Shown here piece by piece: positions 27,401 to 35,901 of a stretch of DNA of 64,000 nt (position 1 is its first letter; each line of letters begins with the position of its first letter). Under the pieces are notes generated by a model, which saw only the letters and a program-made list of their open reading frames with translations, was not told the origin of the DNA and searched no databases. Location of the stretch: assembly GCF_030689305.1 (NCBI RefSeq), contig NZ_JAUYVM010000008.1, positions 245,577 through 309,576 of the forward strand, written 5' to 3'. The translations under genes were made by a program, and so were the position numbers. This stretch comes from Vibrio penaeicida (lineage in GTDB: Bacteria > Pseudomonadota > Gammaproteobacteria > Enterobacterales > Vibrionaceae).

Positions 27401-27941
27401 ACTTAAGAAATTGCTTTGCCAGTACTTTCCAAAGTGCTTCGTCGATACCCTCGCTGTCAAATATCCTATGGCCGACCTCCACCACAACAGCATTATCATT
27501 GCTCCAGAAACGCAAGTACTGTTCGGTATCACTTTCGTCTAGGTAGCGATCGTTAACAGGTTCAAACCCGTTTTGCAGTAAAATAGCGCTTTTAGCGTCT
27601 TTTTCACCACCAACAACCAAATACCAAGGTAAGTTGTATAAGCTCTCTAGTTTGTTGCGCCCCTGTCCCAGAATTTTCTTGGTCGCGACGCGGAACAATT
27701 GTTGAATAACTCGCGTATCTTGCTTAAGCAGAACTTCAAGATCGTGCTCTTCCGATTCCGCTTGGCTAAGGTTGCGTTGTTTCCACCACCAAAGTGCAGT
27801 GAAGATTAGGATAATGCTCGTTAGGCCGGTCGCTACCCACTTCAACCAAGTAGGTTTCCCTTCGGGTAAATACACCCAAAGTGTTATGCTTCCTACAATG
27901 GCAGCGATGGCTAAGACAATGGAAAAAATCTTTTTAAACAT
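24483..27941 (-). CDS. tssM: T6SS membrane complex protein TssM (IcmF)
   Basis: An 1152-residue inner-membrane protein of usual TssM length. Two N-terminal helices (residues 5-25 and 33-54) and a third near 410-435 anchor it; the large C-terminal part is periplasmic and binds the TssJ lipoprotein. LPWYLVVGGEKDAKSA at 104-119 occupies the Walker A position but reads GGEKDAKS instead of GxxxxGK[ST], so nucleotide binding is doubtful. With TssL and TssJ it forms the envelope-spanning channel complex. It starts one base after tssL and ends 8 bases before the kinase gene. Confidence 0.95.
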   Translation of the reverse strand: MFKKIFSIVLAIAAIVGSITLWVYLPEGKPTWLKWVATGLTSIILIFTALWWWKQRNLSQAESEEHDLEVLLKQDTRVIQQLFRVATKKILGQGRNKLESLYNLPWYLVVGGEKDAKSAILLQNGFEPVNDRYLDESDTEQYLRFWSNDNAVVVEVGHRIFDSEGIDEALWKVLAKQFLKYRPRQGLNGIVAVIGCDRLMTGDKKERAKLSGIYQEAVLSMGGELDLNLPVYAAFSKADTIADFTGFFESFTACDSENPFGITFECDQLRRYDKHQFEAESYKLIQSIAEQQFELLRNVNSEKSGSIIAWPYQLRIFLERVNELLTDIGRENRVREAVWIRGAYMMSSGQKGVEHDLLTQVVAQRAEFNSVRHEDQQPNRRGYFTQRLFNKVILPEKNIVGVNEWRHAGYFAFRSAVLVSIVALISIAGLKLKDNWNVDEDWRTAALAQIRFYKSGINELSNDYSMSEMIAVLSELESVVVEGVQPRPWHEMVSVKQTNTAESVYLAYERQLHQILLPKLEELISSELYVYVNLGNPSRIFEILRYYQMLFDKEQLNFEELQTYLLDNLKDQGELSPDELSVLSLLIEDVFNGNYDNQLQPNLDLIAVATNNLEGLSPERLIYARIKAMPEYRTQVDLRSQLGEKFDSLFEFSSDFHGYLIPEVFTKQGYAQIDLSAKSELLNTLMSEFKAIQGDMSGASVVELTELSKQVQRLYFADYIYQWKDLVNNIQVKQFNNASDLSFALRNARAPATSPLLDVLDAVVVNTTLAVAEQPDTKGQKRVAGQLGLKKAKKALNKANKVNRAVGDKLLRLQPSFVVNEAFLPFSRFVNGSGKDKGNDKPIDALIAQVDELNSFFDAALSSTNPGKSFHAYAIAHAQGSADPIVNFRKAGSKAPSKVASWTKDLSKQAWGQVVRGSVSYLNIQWDERVYQFYVSAIEGRFPFAQHGRGEVSLDDFTQFFKTSGRLELYVDEYLKPFVYWDNDRLKFNEVGGLTLPISVNTRKQLERARKLSKIFFGSSGEELALRIGFKASSMSTNVTEFQLREAESLFSYKHGPRVWRDVIWPTSDVDGYLSTEFYNGKNRAVSQSFTGQWALFRAIFSNRSSSTASRLIRKLDYKINQSNIVLDYTLRDSNQPLDKSLFVQFTLPRQL

Positions 27942-27942
27942 C

Positions 27943-29085
27943 TTACTTCTGCGCTCTTCTTATCGTGGCGTTTAGTCCAAAACGTACATTCAGTTCGTTT
28001 TTCAGTTTTCGAATTTCGCTCAAGTCATCGCCCGCATGAATGTATAACTCAACACCATGATCCGACTCACGAGTGAACGACTCGTAACCGGCTTGATTAA
28101 GCTCTGAAGACAAGCGAGTAGCATCTCTAGAACGAGAGAAAACGGCCAGAACAATTTCCCATTGCTGAGCAACCACTTTGCCCTGCATCCCCGTTATCTC
28201 TTCAAGGTTTTCTTCCTCTCGACCCAGATCTTCATCCGTACTTAGGTAAAGCAGTTCACCGCTGGTTTTCTTTAAGCTCACACCAGACATATCGATGGCG
28301 CCGAATTGTGCCAATAGCGGCTGAGATCGACTGTGATACCAATACTCGGTAAAACCATATCCAGTGGCGAGAATCAAAAACGTCAGTCCCAACGTTTTTC
28401 CCATGCTGATCATCAGCCAAGGTTGTTTCCCTTCAATCAATTTAGGGGTTTGCGGGACTGGCAAAGCGCTTTCATTGCGATAGCGACGAATCAGCCCGTA
28501 AGCGCGGGAAGTAATGTCATGCAATTGACTTTCATCTTCATGGCGAAAACGCCCCTTGAAGCCAAGGGTCAGCAACACGTACTGAAGCTCAATGAAGTCC
28601 GAAAGTTTGCTTGGCTGCTGGCAAGCTTTCTCAAGCAAGATGAAAAAGGCTTCGCCGCCGTTGCGTTGTAAAAAAACCTTGCTCAAAAGCGAATAATTTT
28701 CCCAGCGAGCACGCTCTCCCCATGAGGTGTAGAGCACCGCTTCATCAAAGGCGGCACACAACACGAAACAACTTTTTTCGATAACATTGGGGTGATAATC
28801 CAAGTGCAAACCGCGTAAACGGAAGGCTTCAATCGCATCCAGCAATTGTTGGCGAAAGCGGTTAATATCGCGTGGCGCACCTTGGCGCTTGATCGTAACC
28901 AAAATACCCAACAGTTCCGTTGCCGCGTTCATCAGCGGACTGCCGTATACCGTTAGGTTTTCAATTAACTGCTCGGTACCCGACGTGTCCGCTTTCGGGC
29001 TCAGATTACTCCGCTCTTTACTTTGTGTATTCGCTGCTTGGCGATGAATTTGAACCGTGGGTTCTTCGTTAAATAGTCCTGCCAT
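27943..29085 (-). CDS. tssL: T6SS membrane complex protein TssL (DotU) with SPOR-like C-terminal domain
   Basis: A 380-residue protein. The cytoplasmic DotU domain (about 35-205) includes CFVLCAAFDEAVLYTSWGE and the C-terminal anchor helix is at 225-243. After the membrane, residues 307-378 (WEIVLAVFSRSRDATRLSSE, YESFTRE) resemble a SPOR domain, a fold that binds denuded peptidoglycan glycan strands. Extended TssL proteins in other species carry OmpA/peptidoglycan-binding tails for the same purpose. It lies between tssK and tssM with nearly no spacing. Confidence 0.9.
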   Translation of the reverse strand: MAGLFNEEPTVQIHRQAANTQSKERSNLSPKADTSGTEQLIENLTVYGSPLMNAATELLGILVTIKRQGAPRDINRFRQQLLDAIEAFRLRGLHLDYHPNVIEKSCFVLCAAFDEAVLYTSWGERARWENYSLLSKVFLQRNGGEAFFILLEKACQQPSKLSDFIELQYVLLTLGFKGRFRHEDESQLHDITSRAYGLIRRYRNESALPVPQTPKLIEGKQPWLMISMGKTLGLTFLILATGYGFTEYWYHSRSQPLLAQFGAIDMSGVSLKKTSGELLYLSTDEDLGREEENLEEITGMQGKVVAQQWEIVLAVFSRSRDATRLSSELNQAGYESFTRESDHGVELYIHAGDDLSEIRKLKNELNVRFGLNATIRRAQK

Positions 29086-29092
29086 TGCCTAC

Positions 29093-30409
29093 CTACCTGA
29101 TCACATGAAAGTCAACGTGGATATCGTCGATTCTTTCATCGATATGAAGGGCAATCGCTTCGTCTCGTTTCACCAAGGCTTGCCATAAGTCCGACTTAGT
29201 ATCGATTTCGAAGTACGCCGCATCATTCAGCGATTTCAGCTCTGATGGCGCATAAGGCAAATGGCGCAGTGGTACGCCAGATAAAGCGTTACGCACTAGT
29301 CCTGCTATATCACCGTTGCCAGCAAGTTTCGCTGCACGTGGGAACTCTTCGCTCAGGCGCGTTGCACCCATCGACGAAGACACCACCAGCACAAAACGGC
29401 CTTGGTTGTACAAACTACGGTCATCGACCAAAGTGCGGAGCAAACGGCGGCTCGTAAACAATTGTCGGTCCCACTTGAGAGTAGAAACGTTATCGATTTG
29501 AACTTCACGTAACAACACCAGTAACTCTGCAAACACTGAAGAGAAAATGCTGTAGAGATCGTTTTGGTTCCAAGCAGGGAAAGACTTCGGCATTTTGCCT
29601 TCTAAGCCTTGCATTTGACCCGCCATCGAAACACATTCGAGGTATAGATGACGCGTCAGAAAGGTGTTATCGAGGTTCCATTGCTCTAATTTCGGCATCC
29701 ATGCGCCCATGACTTGTAGCCATAGGTAATCTCGCATTAAAGACTGATAACTTTTGCTGCTGGTTTCGGCTTGCAGTCGTGCATGGATCGCACGCGATCG
29801 ATACTGCACTTGCGCAAACACATCCGCCACCGAATCGGTAAGATAGCTAGACACACCAAAATGCAGACTCTGAGGGATAAAAGCCTGATTGAGGATAACT
29901 GCACCTTCAGATTTGTGTTCACTGATTTCCGCCACGGCAATTAGAATAAAGTCTTTCAGTTCATCGCCTTCGAGTTTTAGCTGAATGTTCATTTGCGCCA
30001 GCTCAAGTTGCACTGGGTCACTGTGCTCGCGGCTGGTGTCGTAAACGGGGTGTTCATTGGCACTGTGTCTTAAACGTACATCTTCACCAACGTCAATGGT
30101 CCCCGGTCTTGAAACTGGTAAAGCGAGATACACTTTTTTATGGCTGGTGTTTTTAGGCACATCGATAACAAGTGCCTGTTCGATTTCAAACGGTGTCCCG
30201 TCAGGGAAAATGCCTTTCGCTCGGCGTACTGACACCTTACCAATGCTTAGCATGGTTCGATCCAACTCAAGATGAGTTAAACCGTAAGAGTTAGGGCTGA
30301 TCTGTCCGACAAATTCGCGAGTAAAATGCTCAACGTAGCGTTCTTGTTGTTGAAAATGTTGTGGGGAAAGGAACATACCTTCGCTCCAAACCACTTTATT
30401 ATTATCCAT
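29093..30409 (-). CDS. tssK: T6SS baseplate protein TssK
   Basis: A 438-residue TssK, linking the baseplate wedge (TssFGE) to the TssL-TssM membrane complex in the cytoplasm. The family-defining start VVWSEGMFLSPQHFQQQERY is present, and LRHLPYAPSELKSLNDAAYF in the C-terminal head is also typical. Its ATG overlaps the TssJ stop by one base (TAATG), indicating coupled translation. Confidence 0.97.
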   Translation of the reverse strand: MDNNKVVWSEGMFLSPQHFQQQERYVEHFTREFVGQISPNSYGLTHLELDRTMLSIGKVSVRRAKGIFPDGTPFEIEQALVIDVPKNTSHKKVYLALPVSRPGTIDVGEDVRLRHSANEHPVYDTSREHSDPVQLELAQMNIQLKLEGDELKDFILIAVAEISEHKSEGAVILNQAFIPQSLHFGVSSYLTDSVADVFAQVQYRSRAIHARLQAETSSKSYQSLMRDYLWLQVMGAWMPKLEQWNLDNTFLTRHLYLECVSMAGQMQGLEGKMPKSFPAWNQNDLYSIFSSVFAELLVLLREVQIDNVSTLKWDRQLFTSRRLLRTLVDDRSLYNQGRFVLVVSSSMGATRLSEEFPRAAKLAGNGDIAGLVRNALSGVPLRHLPYAPSELKSLNDAAYFEIDTKSDLWQALVKRDEAIALHIDERIDDIHVDFHVIR

Positions 30410-30882
30410 TATTTTTCTTCTTCTCCCGACACGGACAGGTTGATGCCATCCACTTCAATATTGATTGCTACTGAATTGAAAACCACAGGTTCGTAGATCA
30501 CTTTATTCTTAGCTTCTCGGTAATCGGCAAATCCAGCTATTACCCCAATGAACTTCACACCAGTTCCTAGCGGGATCACTTCTTGACGTGTTTCTCCGGG
30601 TAACAAACTTGGTAACTGACGAGCCAAAGCCAATTCCGCTTTCAATACGCCCTGCTCATCGTTGAAAATTTGAATAAAGTCGGCTTGCTCAAACGCATTG
30701 CTGTTGGTCAGCTGATAAATACGCAGCTCAACTGGGGAGGGTTTCCCCTCTACATTGGGATTGATGTTGGAAGCAGCAGTGATGTTGATGATCAGCTTTG
30801 GTTCCACCAACTCGTCACTCCATAAACTGCACCCAGAAAGCAACAGTAATAAGCTCAATACGCAGATACGTCGAAACATCAC
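30409..30882 (-). CDS. tssJ: T6SS outer-membrane lipoprotein TssJ
   Basis: A 157-residue lipoprotein with signal and lipobox LLLSGC near residue 18. The rest is a beta-sandwich (transthyretin-like) with AASNINPNVEGKPSPVELRI and LLPGETRQEVIPLG, typical of TssJ/VasD. It anchors the membrane complex to the outer membrane by binding the periplasmic end of TssM. It overlaps the FHA gene by four bases and tssK by one. Confidence 0.95.
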   Translation of the reverse strand: MMFRRICVLSLLLLLSGCSLWSDELVEPKLIINITAASNINPNVEGKPSPVELRIYQLTNSNAFEQADFIQIFNDEQGVLKAELALARQLPSLLPGETRQEVIPLGTGVKFIGVIAGFADYREAKNKVIYEPVVFNSVAINIEVDGINLSVSGEEEK

Positions 30883-31847
30883 TTCTCCCCTTCTAAATTA
30901 CGCTGCAAGCGCATCGCGTCGCGGAAGTACGCTTGAAACTTCACCTGCCAATCTCGGTTTTCAACCTGTCTGGTGAAATAACGCTTGTACATATCCCAGT
31001 ACTTCGGTTTACGAGACCAAAATCCACTTCCAGACAAGTCATCGAACATCGACTCCATCGTTTTTGGCGAAATATCAGAAAACAAACGGGTTAACGCCAT
31101 TTCCATTGCTTTGTCTGTGCGCTCCTGCAAACGCTGCTCTTGGCTTTGTCGTTCTGCCATGGCAAACGCTGTGGACTGAGCCACCGTGTTGATATCGTTG
31201 TTTGTTGTTGGCTGAGTCGCTGCCACTTCTCGCAATGGAAACGACGCATGAAGGTCACTGTCTTTTAGTGGATCCTCATCGTCTGTCTGGAATTCGAGGT
31301 TCAAATACGTTTGCTGCGTTTGCTTTGTGGTATCCGTGTGCAAAAACGGATCATCATCCACCACATCCAGCGTCGAAATAGTGAAATCGGGCTGGTCGGA
31401 TACCTCAGGAACATCCTGAATAAATGGCGTAATTTCATTGCTGAATGGGTCATCACCAAACGGCGAGGCGGCAAGGTTTTCCGAACCGCTTTGTGCTTTC
31501 GCTTGATCCGGTACAAAACACGAAACAAGCAATCGGTAACGACCGATGTCTAACACGTCACCATCGCTCAATGTCGATTGATTACCGTTACCTAAAGGCA
31601 CATCAGAACCATTGATAAATAAGCCATTGGTGCTGTTGTCTGCGATTTGATATCCGCGTGAAGTCTTACGAACGATGGCGTGCGTACCTGAAATTTCTCG
31701 GCTCGCGTCGCTCAATTGCAATGTCGCACCAAAGGCACGACCAATGTCCCCACCTTCTTCAGGAAATGCCTGATTCCACTGAGCAATGCTTTCACCATCT
31801 GGAGAGCTAATAATTCTAATTGATAGAGGCATTTGACTGACCTTCAA
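30879..31847 (-). CDS. tagH: T6SS FHA-domain protein (TagH/Fha)
   Basis: A 322-residue protein. The N-terminal FHA domain (about 10-105) has the phosphothreonine-binding pattern GRAFGATLQLSD, SREISGTHAIV and NSTNGLFINGS. The middle is acidic and low in complexity with several Thr/Ser, a possible kinase target. The C-terminal block (GFWSRKPKYWDMYKRYFT) is the T6SS-specific TagH tail. In threonine-phosphorylation-controlled T6SSs this protein binds phosphorylated partners and promotes assembly; the kinase encoded later in the operon is the presumed partner. Confidence 0.92.
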   Translation of the reverse strand: MKVSQMPLSIRIISSPDGESIAQWNQAFPEEGGDIGRAFGATLQLSDASREISGTHAIVRKTSRGYQIADNSTNGLFINGSDVPLGNGNQSTLSDGDVLDIGRYRLLVSCFVPDQAKAQSGSENLAASPFGDDPFSNEITPFIQDVPEVSDQPDFTISTLDVVDDDPFLHTDTTKQTQQTYLNLEFQTDDEDPLKDSDLHASFPLREVAATQPTTNNDINTVAQSTAFAMAERQSQEQRLQERTDKAMEMALTRLFSDISPKTMESMFDDLSGSGFWSRKPKYWDMYKRYFTRQVENRDWQVKFQAYFRDAMRLQRNLEGEK

Positions 31848-31865
31848 TAAATTCGATAGTTGGAA

Positions 31866-32561
31866 TTAACGGCACTGAGAAATAGCGTCATTAAACTCGT
31901 TAAGAAAATTGGGATACTTCTTCGTAAACGCTTTCGAGAAATACACGCCCAAGGGTTGAGATTTCACCCTCGTACGAGATATCGCTCGGTAGCTGATACC
32001 CATTTTCTTAATGGTTTCGTCGATCACCGCGTCGTTACCCAAAATTGCGCCAACTTCTCCGCCGAGCATCAATTCAATCAGGGCTTTTGGTGTTCTTGGC
32101 TTCTTACTCACGCGGTAACCATTTTTATGTAGCCAAAACCATTTGTTCGAACCAAACAGTGCCGCAACTTCGACCTGTGATTTGAACGTGATGTTGTTCA
32201 TTTCCGCTGAGTCCGACAGAGAGAACCAACTCCAGTTTTGCTCATCTAGCGGAGCAGAATATTCCGCATACTCATCGCGTTTGCTGTTATGAGATGCGAG
32301 GAAAAACCCGTGTTGGGAGCCCACCTCTGTCATGAGCTGAGCGCGATCCCATTTGGTCATGGTGAGCTGGTAAGGTTGGTCCATTACCCGCATCACGCAT
32401 TTCACTTTGTCGATACCCGGACCTTTCATTTCACCCTTTTCTTGGTATTGATAAGGGAACCACTCTTGGGTCGCCAATAGCAGTCTCTCTGGGCGATTAA
32501 ACGCCAATGCTGACTCACTGACCCCAGCACTAATCATAGCTATAAAAAGAATTCGAATCAT
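31866..32561 (-). CDS. Periplasmic amino-acid-type binding protein (SBP_bac_3-like) within T6SS operon
   Basis: A 231-residue exported protein (signal about 1-20, ending SALAF). LLATQEWFPYQYQEKGEMKG and GPGIDKVKCVMRVMDQPYQL match the start of polar-amino-acid binding proteins, with later FSKAFTKKYPNFLNEFNDAI at the C-terminus. No amino-acid permease or ATPase gene accompanies it, so it may act as a sensor ligand-binding subunit and not in transport. It overlaps the upstream binding-protein gene by four bases and belongs to a four-gene insert between clpV and the FHA gene. Confidence 0.8.
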   Translation of the reverse strand: MIRILFIAMISAGVSESALAFNRPERLLLATQEWFPYQYQEKGEMKGPGIDKVKCVMRVMDQPYQLTMTKWDRAQLMTEVGSQHGFFLASHNSKRDEYAEYSAPLDEQNWSWFSLSDSAEMNNITFKSQVEVAALFGSNKWFWLHKNGYRVSKKPRTPKALIELMLGGEVGAILGNDAVIDETIKKMGISYRAISRTRVKSQPLGVYFSKAFTKKYPNFLNEFNDAISQCR

Positions 32562-33697
32562 GGCTCGTTGTGCTCCATGCTCATGCCAGAAGAACGCACA
32601 ACGTTGCCATCTCGTGCGTAAATATCACTGGCCATTTCAATCAAAACAAAAGGCACTTGTGTGTTCACTCGCTCAGCTTGCTTGAAGCTAATGGAAATAT
32701 CGGGAGGCGAGAGAACCCCAATAGGTAAGGAAGCTGGCGCAATGCCTGATTTTAGAATGTCGAGACCGTATAACGCGGCTTGGTGAGCGTTGTTATCAAA
32801 CCCAACCCCCACCGACATCAAAGCACTTTGCGCAGTGCCGTTAACCGCGTCTGGAACCGCCGTCAATAGAGGTAAAAATTCCGAGTAAATATTAATTTCA
32901 TCAATACGATTCAGTAGACTAGAGCTCCCCGTCAACCAAAGCAGAGAACTACTCAGAGATTTATCATCGACCTTCATGGCGTTTACTTGTTCTCGCATAA
33001 CACGACCAAGCGAACGCTCTGGTTCGCGTTCATCCACCTCAATCGGAAAAATGCGAATACCCTGTTTTTCCGCTTCGTTTTTTAAAGGGAGATACTGAGT
33101 CAGATAGGCACTGGTGTTTGACTTGGCATACAGCACACCAATTTGCGTCAAGTCGGGGCGGAATCGGCGCAAGAAGCTCAAGGTGACGCCCGCTGGCAAA
33201 TTCAGCGATGTATAAGCGAAGTTGTTGCCACTCGTTTGATAGTTGTCCGTCAATCCCATCAACACCGGATCTTTGGCGTTCACAGACACAACTGGCAGCT
33301 TACCCCCAGAATAGGTTTTATGGAGTAACACAGTGGCACGAGATCCCACGGTGTAAATAAGGCTGGCTTCTTTTTCTGCTCGTAGGGACCAGGCTCTTAG
33401 ACCGGCTATTGTGTTAGGCAGAAGGAAAACACGAAATGACACGCTAGGCATTTCGCGGCGGTACACTTTAAGAATCGTCGACAACGCCACATCATAAGAA
33501 TCGGCTTTTCGAGAGACCAGTACCCAAACCACAGGGTGTTCACCACGCGGCGAAAACAAAACGTCCGAGTCATTGGCGTTAATTTCCCATTGAGCACGCT
33601 TTTCCTTTTTTAAATGATCACCTAACCATTCAGGCCATTCTGCATGGCTCATTGGCGATAGCAGTACGTTGACCAAAAGCAAAATTATACGAATCAT
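32558..33697 (-). CDS. Periplasmic ABC-type substrate-binding protein (ABC_sub_bind/TrpX-like) within T6SS operon
   Basis: A 379-residue exported protein (signal about 1-19, ending SHAEW). Its two-lobed fold resembles the PF04392 ABC_sub_bind family: SLIYTVGSRATVLLHKTYSG, VVSVNAKDPVLMGL, RRFRPDLTQIGVLYAKSNTS and AALYGLDILKSG. The family is usually encoded beside permease and ATPase genes, which are absent here. Some homologues feed two-component or diguanylate-cyclase sensors. It overlaps the sensor-MFS gene by four bases (ATGA) and the next binding protein by four, so the three are translated together. Confidence 0.8.
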   Translation of the reverse strand: MIRIILLLVNVLLSPMSHAEWPEWLGDHLKKEKRAQWEINANDSDVLFSPRGEHPVVWVLVSRKADSYDVALSTILKVYRREMPSVSFRVFLLPNTIAGLRAWSLRAEKEASLIYTVGSRATVLLHKTYSGGKLPVVSVNAKDPVLMGLTDNYQTSGNNFAYTSLNLPAGVTLSFLRRFRPDLTQIGVLYAKSNTSAYLTQYLPLKNEAEKQGIRIFPIEVDEREPERSLGRVMREQVNAMKVDDKSLSSSLLWLTGSSSLLNRIDEINIYSEFLPLLTAVPDAVNGTAQSALMSVGVGFDNNAHQAALYGLDILKSGIAPASLPIGVLSPPDISISFKQAERVNTQVPFVLIEMASDIYARDGNVVRSSGMSMEHNEP

Positions 33698-35892
33698 ACG
33701 ACTGCTTCCTGTTTTGGTTCACGATCAAATATCCACATGAGGAAACCAGCTACGGTAAAGAAGGCAGAAAGCGCAAAGAAGGCGTATTCATTACCCAAAC
33801 GAGTAAGCAAAATCCCAACGACTATCGAGCCCAAAACATGTCCCAATCGCTCTAGAAAACGATAGGTCGATGCCACAGAATTGGCATTCGCACCTTGTGT
33901 TGTGGTCACAACGTGTGTCACTACAGGCGCGTTAATGAGACCATGGGAAACGCCCATAACCAGCATCGCCGCCGTCGCGGTCAACACTAAATAAGTGACA
34001 TCCTCAAATAAGAAGGCGACAGAGAGCACGCCCAAAGACATTGCTGCCACTAAGCTCCCAAGACAAAGCGCCCATTTGGCTGAACCGATTCGGTCGATCA
34101 TTGGGGACACTTTTCCACTGATGAACAAAACAGAGAACGCATAAGCCATTAGCACCTGACCGATGCTTTCACGCTCAACACCAGCATTGGAAAGCAGGAT
34201 GGGCACAGCAAAAAAGACCACGCCCGTGAGCATCATCTTGGTGGGAATACCAACCAGTAACATGGTGCGCATAAAAGCAGGTACACGCATCAATGCAGCG
34301 GAGTCTTTTAACATCATGGTTAAATTCTCTTTCAATGATCCAGAGTTGCTGCCTTGAGGCACCATCGAAGGCAGAGAAAGACTGAAGAGATACATAAGGC
34401 CACCCACTAATACAGACAGCATAAAGATGCCCTGTACACCAACCGTATCAGCCAAAAGTGCGCCAATCGCGGCACCGGAAATAAAGCCCGCATTGAAGCA
34501 GAAGACAATGATTCCAGCAGCCTGGGTTTTATTCGATTGGTCACTGCAACGCAGAATATAGCCTTGCACTGCGATGAAGATCGTCGCTTGCCCAACACCA
34601 GAGATGAAACGCGCCACCAATACAGTAATTAGTTGAGAGTCGTAGGCGAGTAATAAACACCCTGCAGAAGAGAGTAAGACCCCCACACCCAGTACCTTGC
34701 GAATGTCGTAGACTTCCACTAGTCGAGACACTGGTAGTAAGGTCGCGGCAAAGCCCACGAAATACAGGGTAAAGAAGTAAGACGACCAGCTTTCGCTTGC
34801 ACCGCTCTCTATCGCGACCTGAGTCAAGTATTGTGGTAACACAGGTGCCATCAAAGACTCCATCAGTACGGTCACCAACAGCAACGGTTTAATTTGCGCG
34901 AGCACCGTATCGTTCTTAGGTTGCTGCCCCGAATGGCTAAGCAGTCGGATAAAGGCGAAGCAAATAAAGGCGCACCCAGCGAACAAAATCGCAAAATTCT
35001 TTAAGGTACGTACCAACTGCGCCAACAACGCCTTTGGGTAAAACGCGACGGTGACTTGATTGCCTTTGGCATCCCCGACGAGAAACTCCGCCATGTTCTC
35101 AACCGACATACCTTTACCATTCGCGCTGCTTTTAGCGATCTCCTCTGTACCTTGAGAAACCGAAATAGAAGACACTTCCGGGTTAGAATGGCGAAAACTG
35201 CCCAGCATTTCGCTTATACCACTCACCTGATGGTGGCTGATACCGGCGTTCAAAACAGGAGCCAAGCGCTGAGTCACAATGTTTGCCATTGAACTGGCTT
35301 TGTTTTCCAAACCAGATTTGTACAACGCTCCAACCATCAAAAAAACACTTGCCGACATCGCAAGGAACACCCCACCGAACGCGGTGAAGTAGGTTTTCGG
35401 ATTTTCGCTGCGCAGGACAAAGAACACGAACACCGCGGTCAGTACGATCACCAATACCATCATGGGCTGAAAGCGTGCATTTATGGTTTTTTCAATCTCG
35501 TGATCGCTGAGCAGCACTTCCAGTGCCCCGACCTGAGTAAACTTGTTACTTAGAGGAATGGTCACTAGGCTGCCCACAAAACGCTCGTCGGTGTAGCGAT
35601 ATAGCTCCTGTTGACCGGAAATTACCCGAATATCGACCACCGAGGAATCGGCTTTAGCAATGGGTGAAAGCACCTTTTCCAGACCGGCGATGTCTTGCAA
35701 CGGTACCCCCGAACTCAGTACCTGTTCGATACCAATTCGCGCGGCCTCCGTCTGAGCCAGAACCGCATCGCGGCTCTGTTGTTGGTAACTTTTCAGCGCT
35801 TGCGCGTAACCCACGACGAAGATCAGCGTTAGCGACAAAATAACCAGTAATGCGCCAAGTAACAGGCGACTATATTGCTTAAACGTATTCAA
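33694..35892 (-). CDS. Sensor-MFS fusion: two periplasmic sensor-like domains followed by a major-facilitator transporter
   Basis: A 732-residue membrane protein. A first helix (8-30) and second (143-160) flank a periplasmic domain of about 110 residues that resembles chemoreceptor/kinase sensor regions; helices at 172-192 and 299-316 flank a second domain of about 105 residues. From about 336 to 728 comes a 12-helix MFS transporter with MESLMAPVLPQY and the motif RFISGVGQATIFI. The family of the MFS part is close to drug-efflux types. A transporter preceded by two sensor-like domains is unusual and suggests ligand-gated export or signalling. It sits between an ATP-grasp gene and two binding-protein genes. 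Confidence 0.8.
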   Translation of the reverse strand: MNTFKQYSRLLLGALLVILSLTLIFVVGYAQALKSYQQQSRDAVLAQTEAARIGIEQVLSSGVPLQDIAGLEKVLSPIAKADSSVVDIRVISGQQELYRYTDERFVGSLVTIPLSNKFTQVGALEVLLSDHEIEKTINARFQPMMVLVIVLTAVFVFFVLRSENPKTYFTAFGGVFLAMSASVFLMVGALYKSGLENKASSMANIVTQRLAPVLNAGISHHQVSGISEMLGSFRHSNPEVSSISVSQGTEEIAKSSANGKGMSVENMAEFLVGDAKGNQVTVAFYPKALLAQLVRTLKNFAILFAGCAFICFAFIRLLSHSGQQPKNDTVLAQIKPLLLVTVLMESLMAPVLPQYLTQVAIESGASESWSSYFFTLYFVGFAATLLPVSRLVEVYDIRKVLGVGVLLSSAGCLLLAYDSQLITVLVARFISGVGQATIFIAVQGYILRCSDQSNKTQAAGIIVFCFNAGFISGAAIGALLADTVGVQGIFMLSVLVGGLMYLFSLSLPSMVPQGSNSGSLKENLTMMLKDSAALMRVPAFMRTMLLVGIPTKMMLTGVVFFAVPILLSNAGVERESIGQVLMAYAFSVLFISGKVSPMIDRIGSAKWALCLGSLVAAMSLGVLSVAFLFEDVTYLVLTATAAMLVMGVSHGLINAPVVTHVVTTTQGANANSVASTYRFLERLGHVLGSIVVGILLTRLGNEYAFFALSAFFTVAGFLMWIFDREPKQEAVV

Positions 35893-35901
35893 CGAAAACT
35901 C

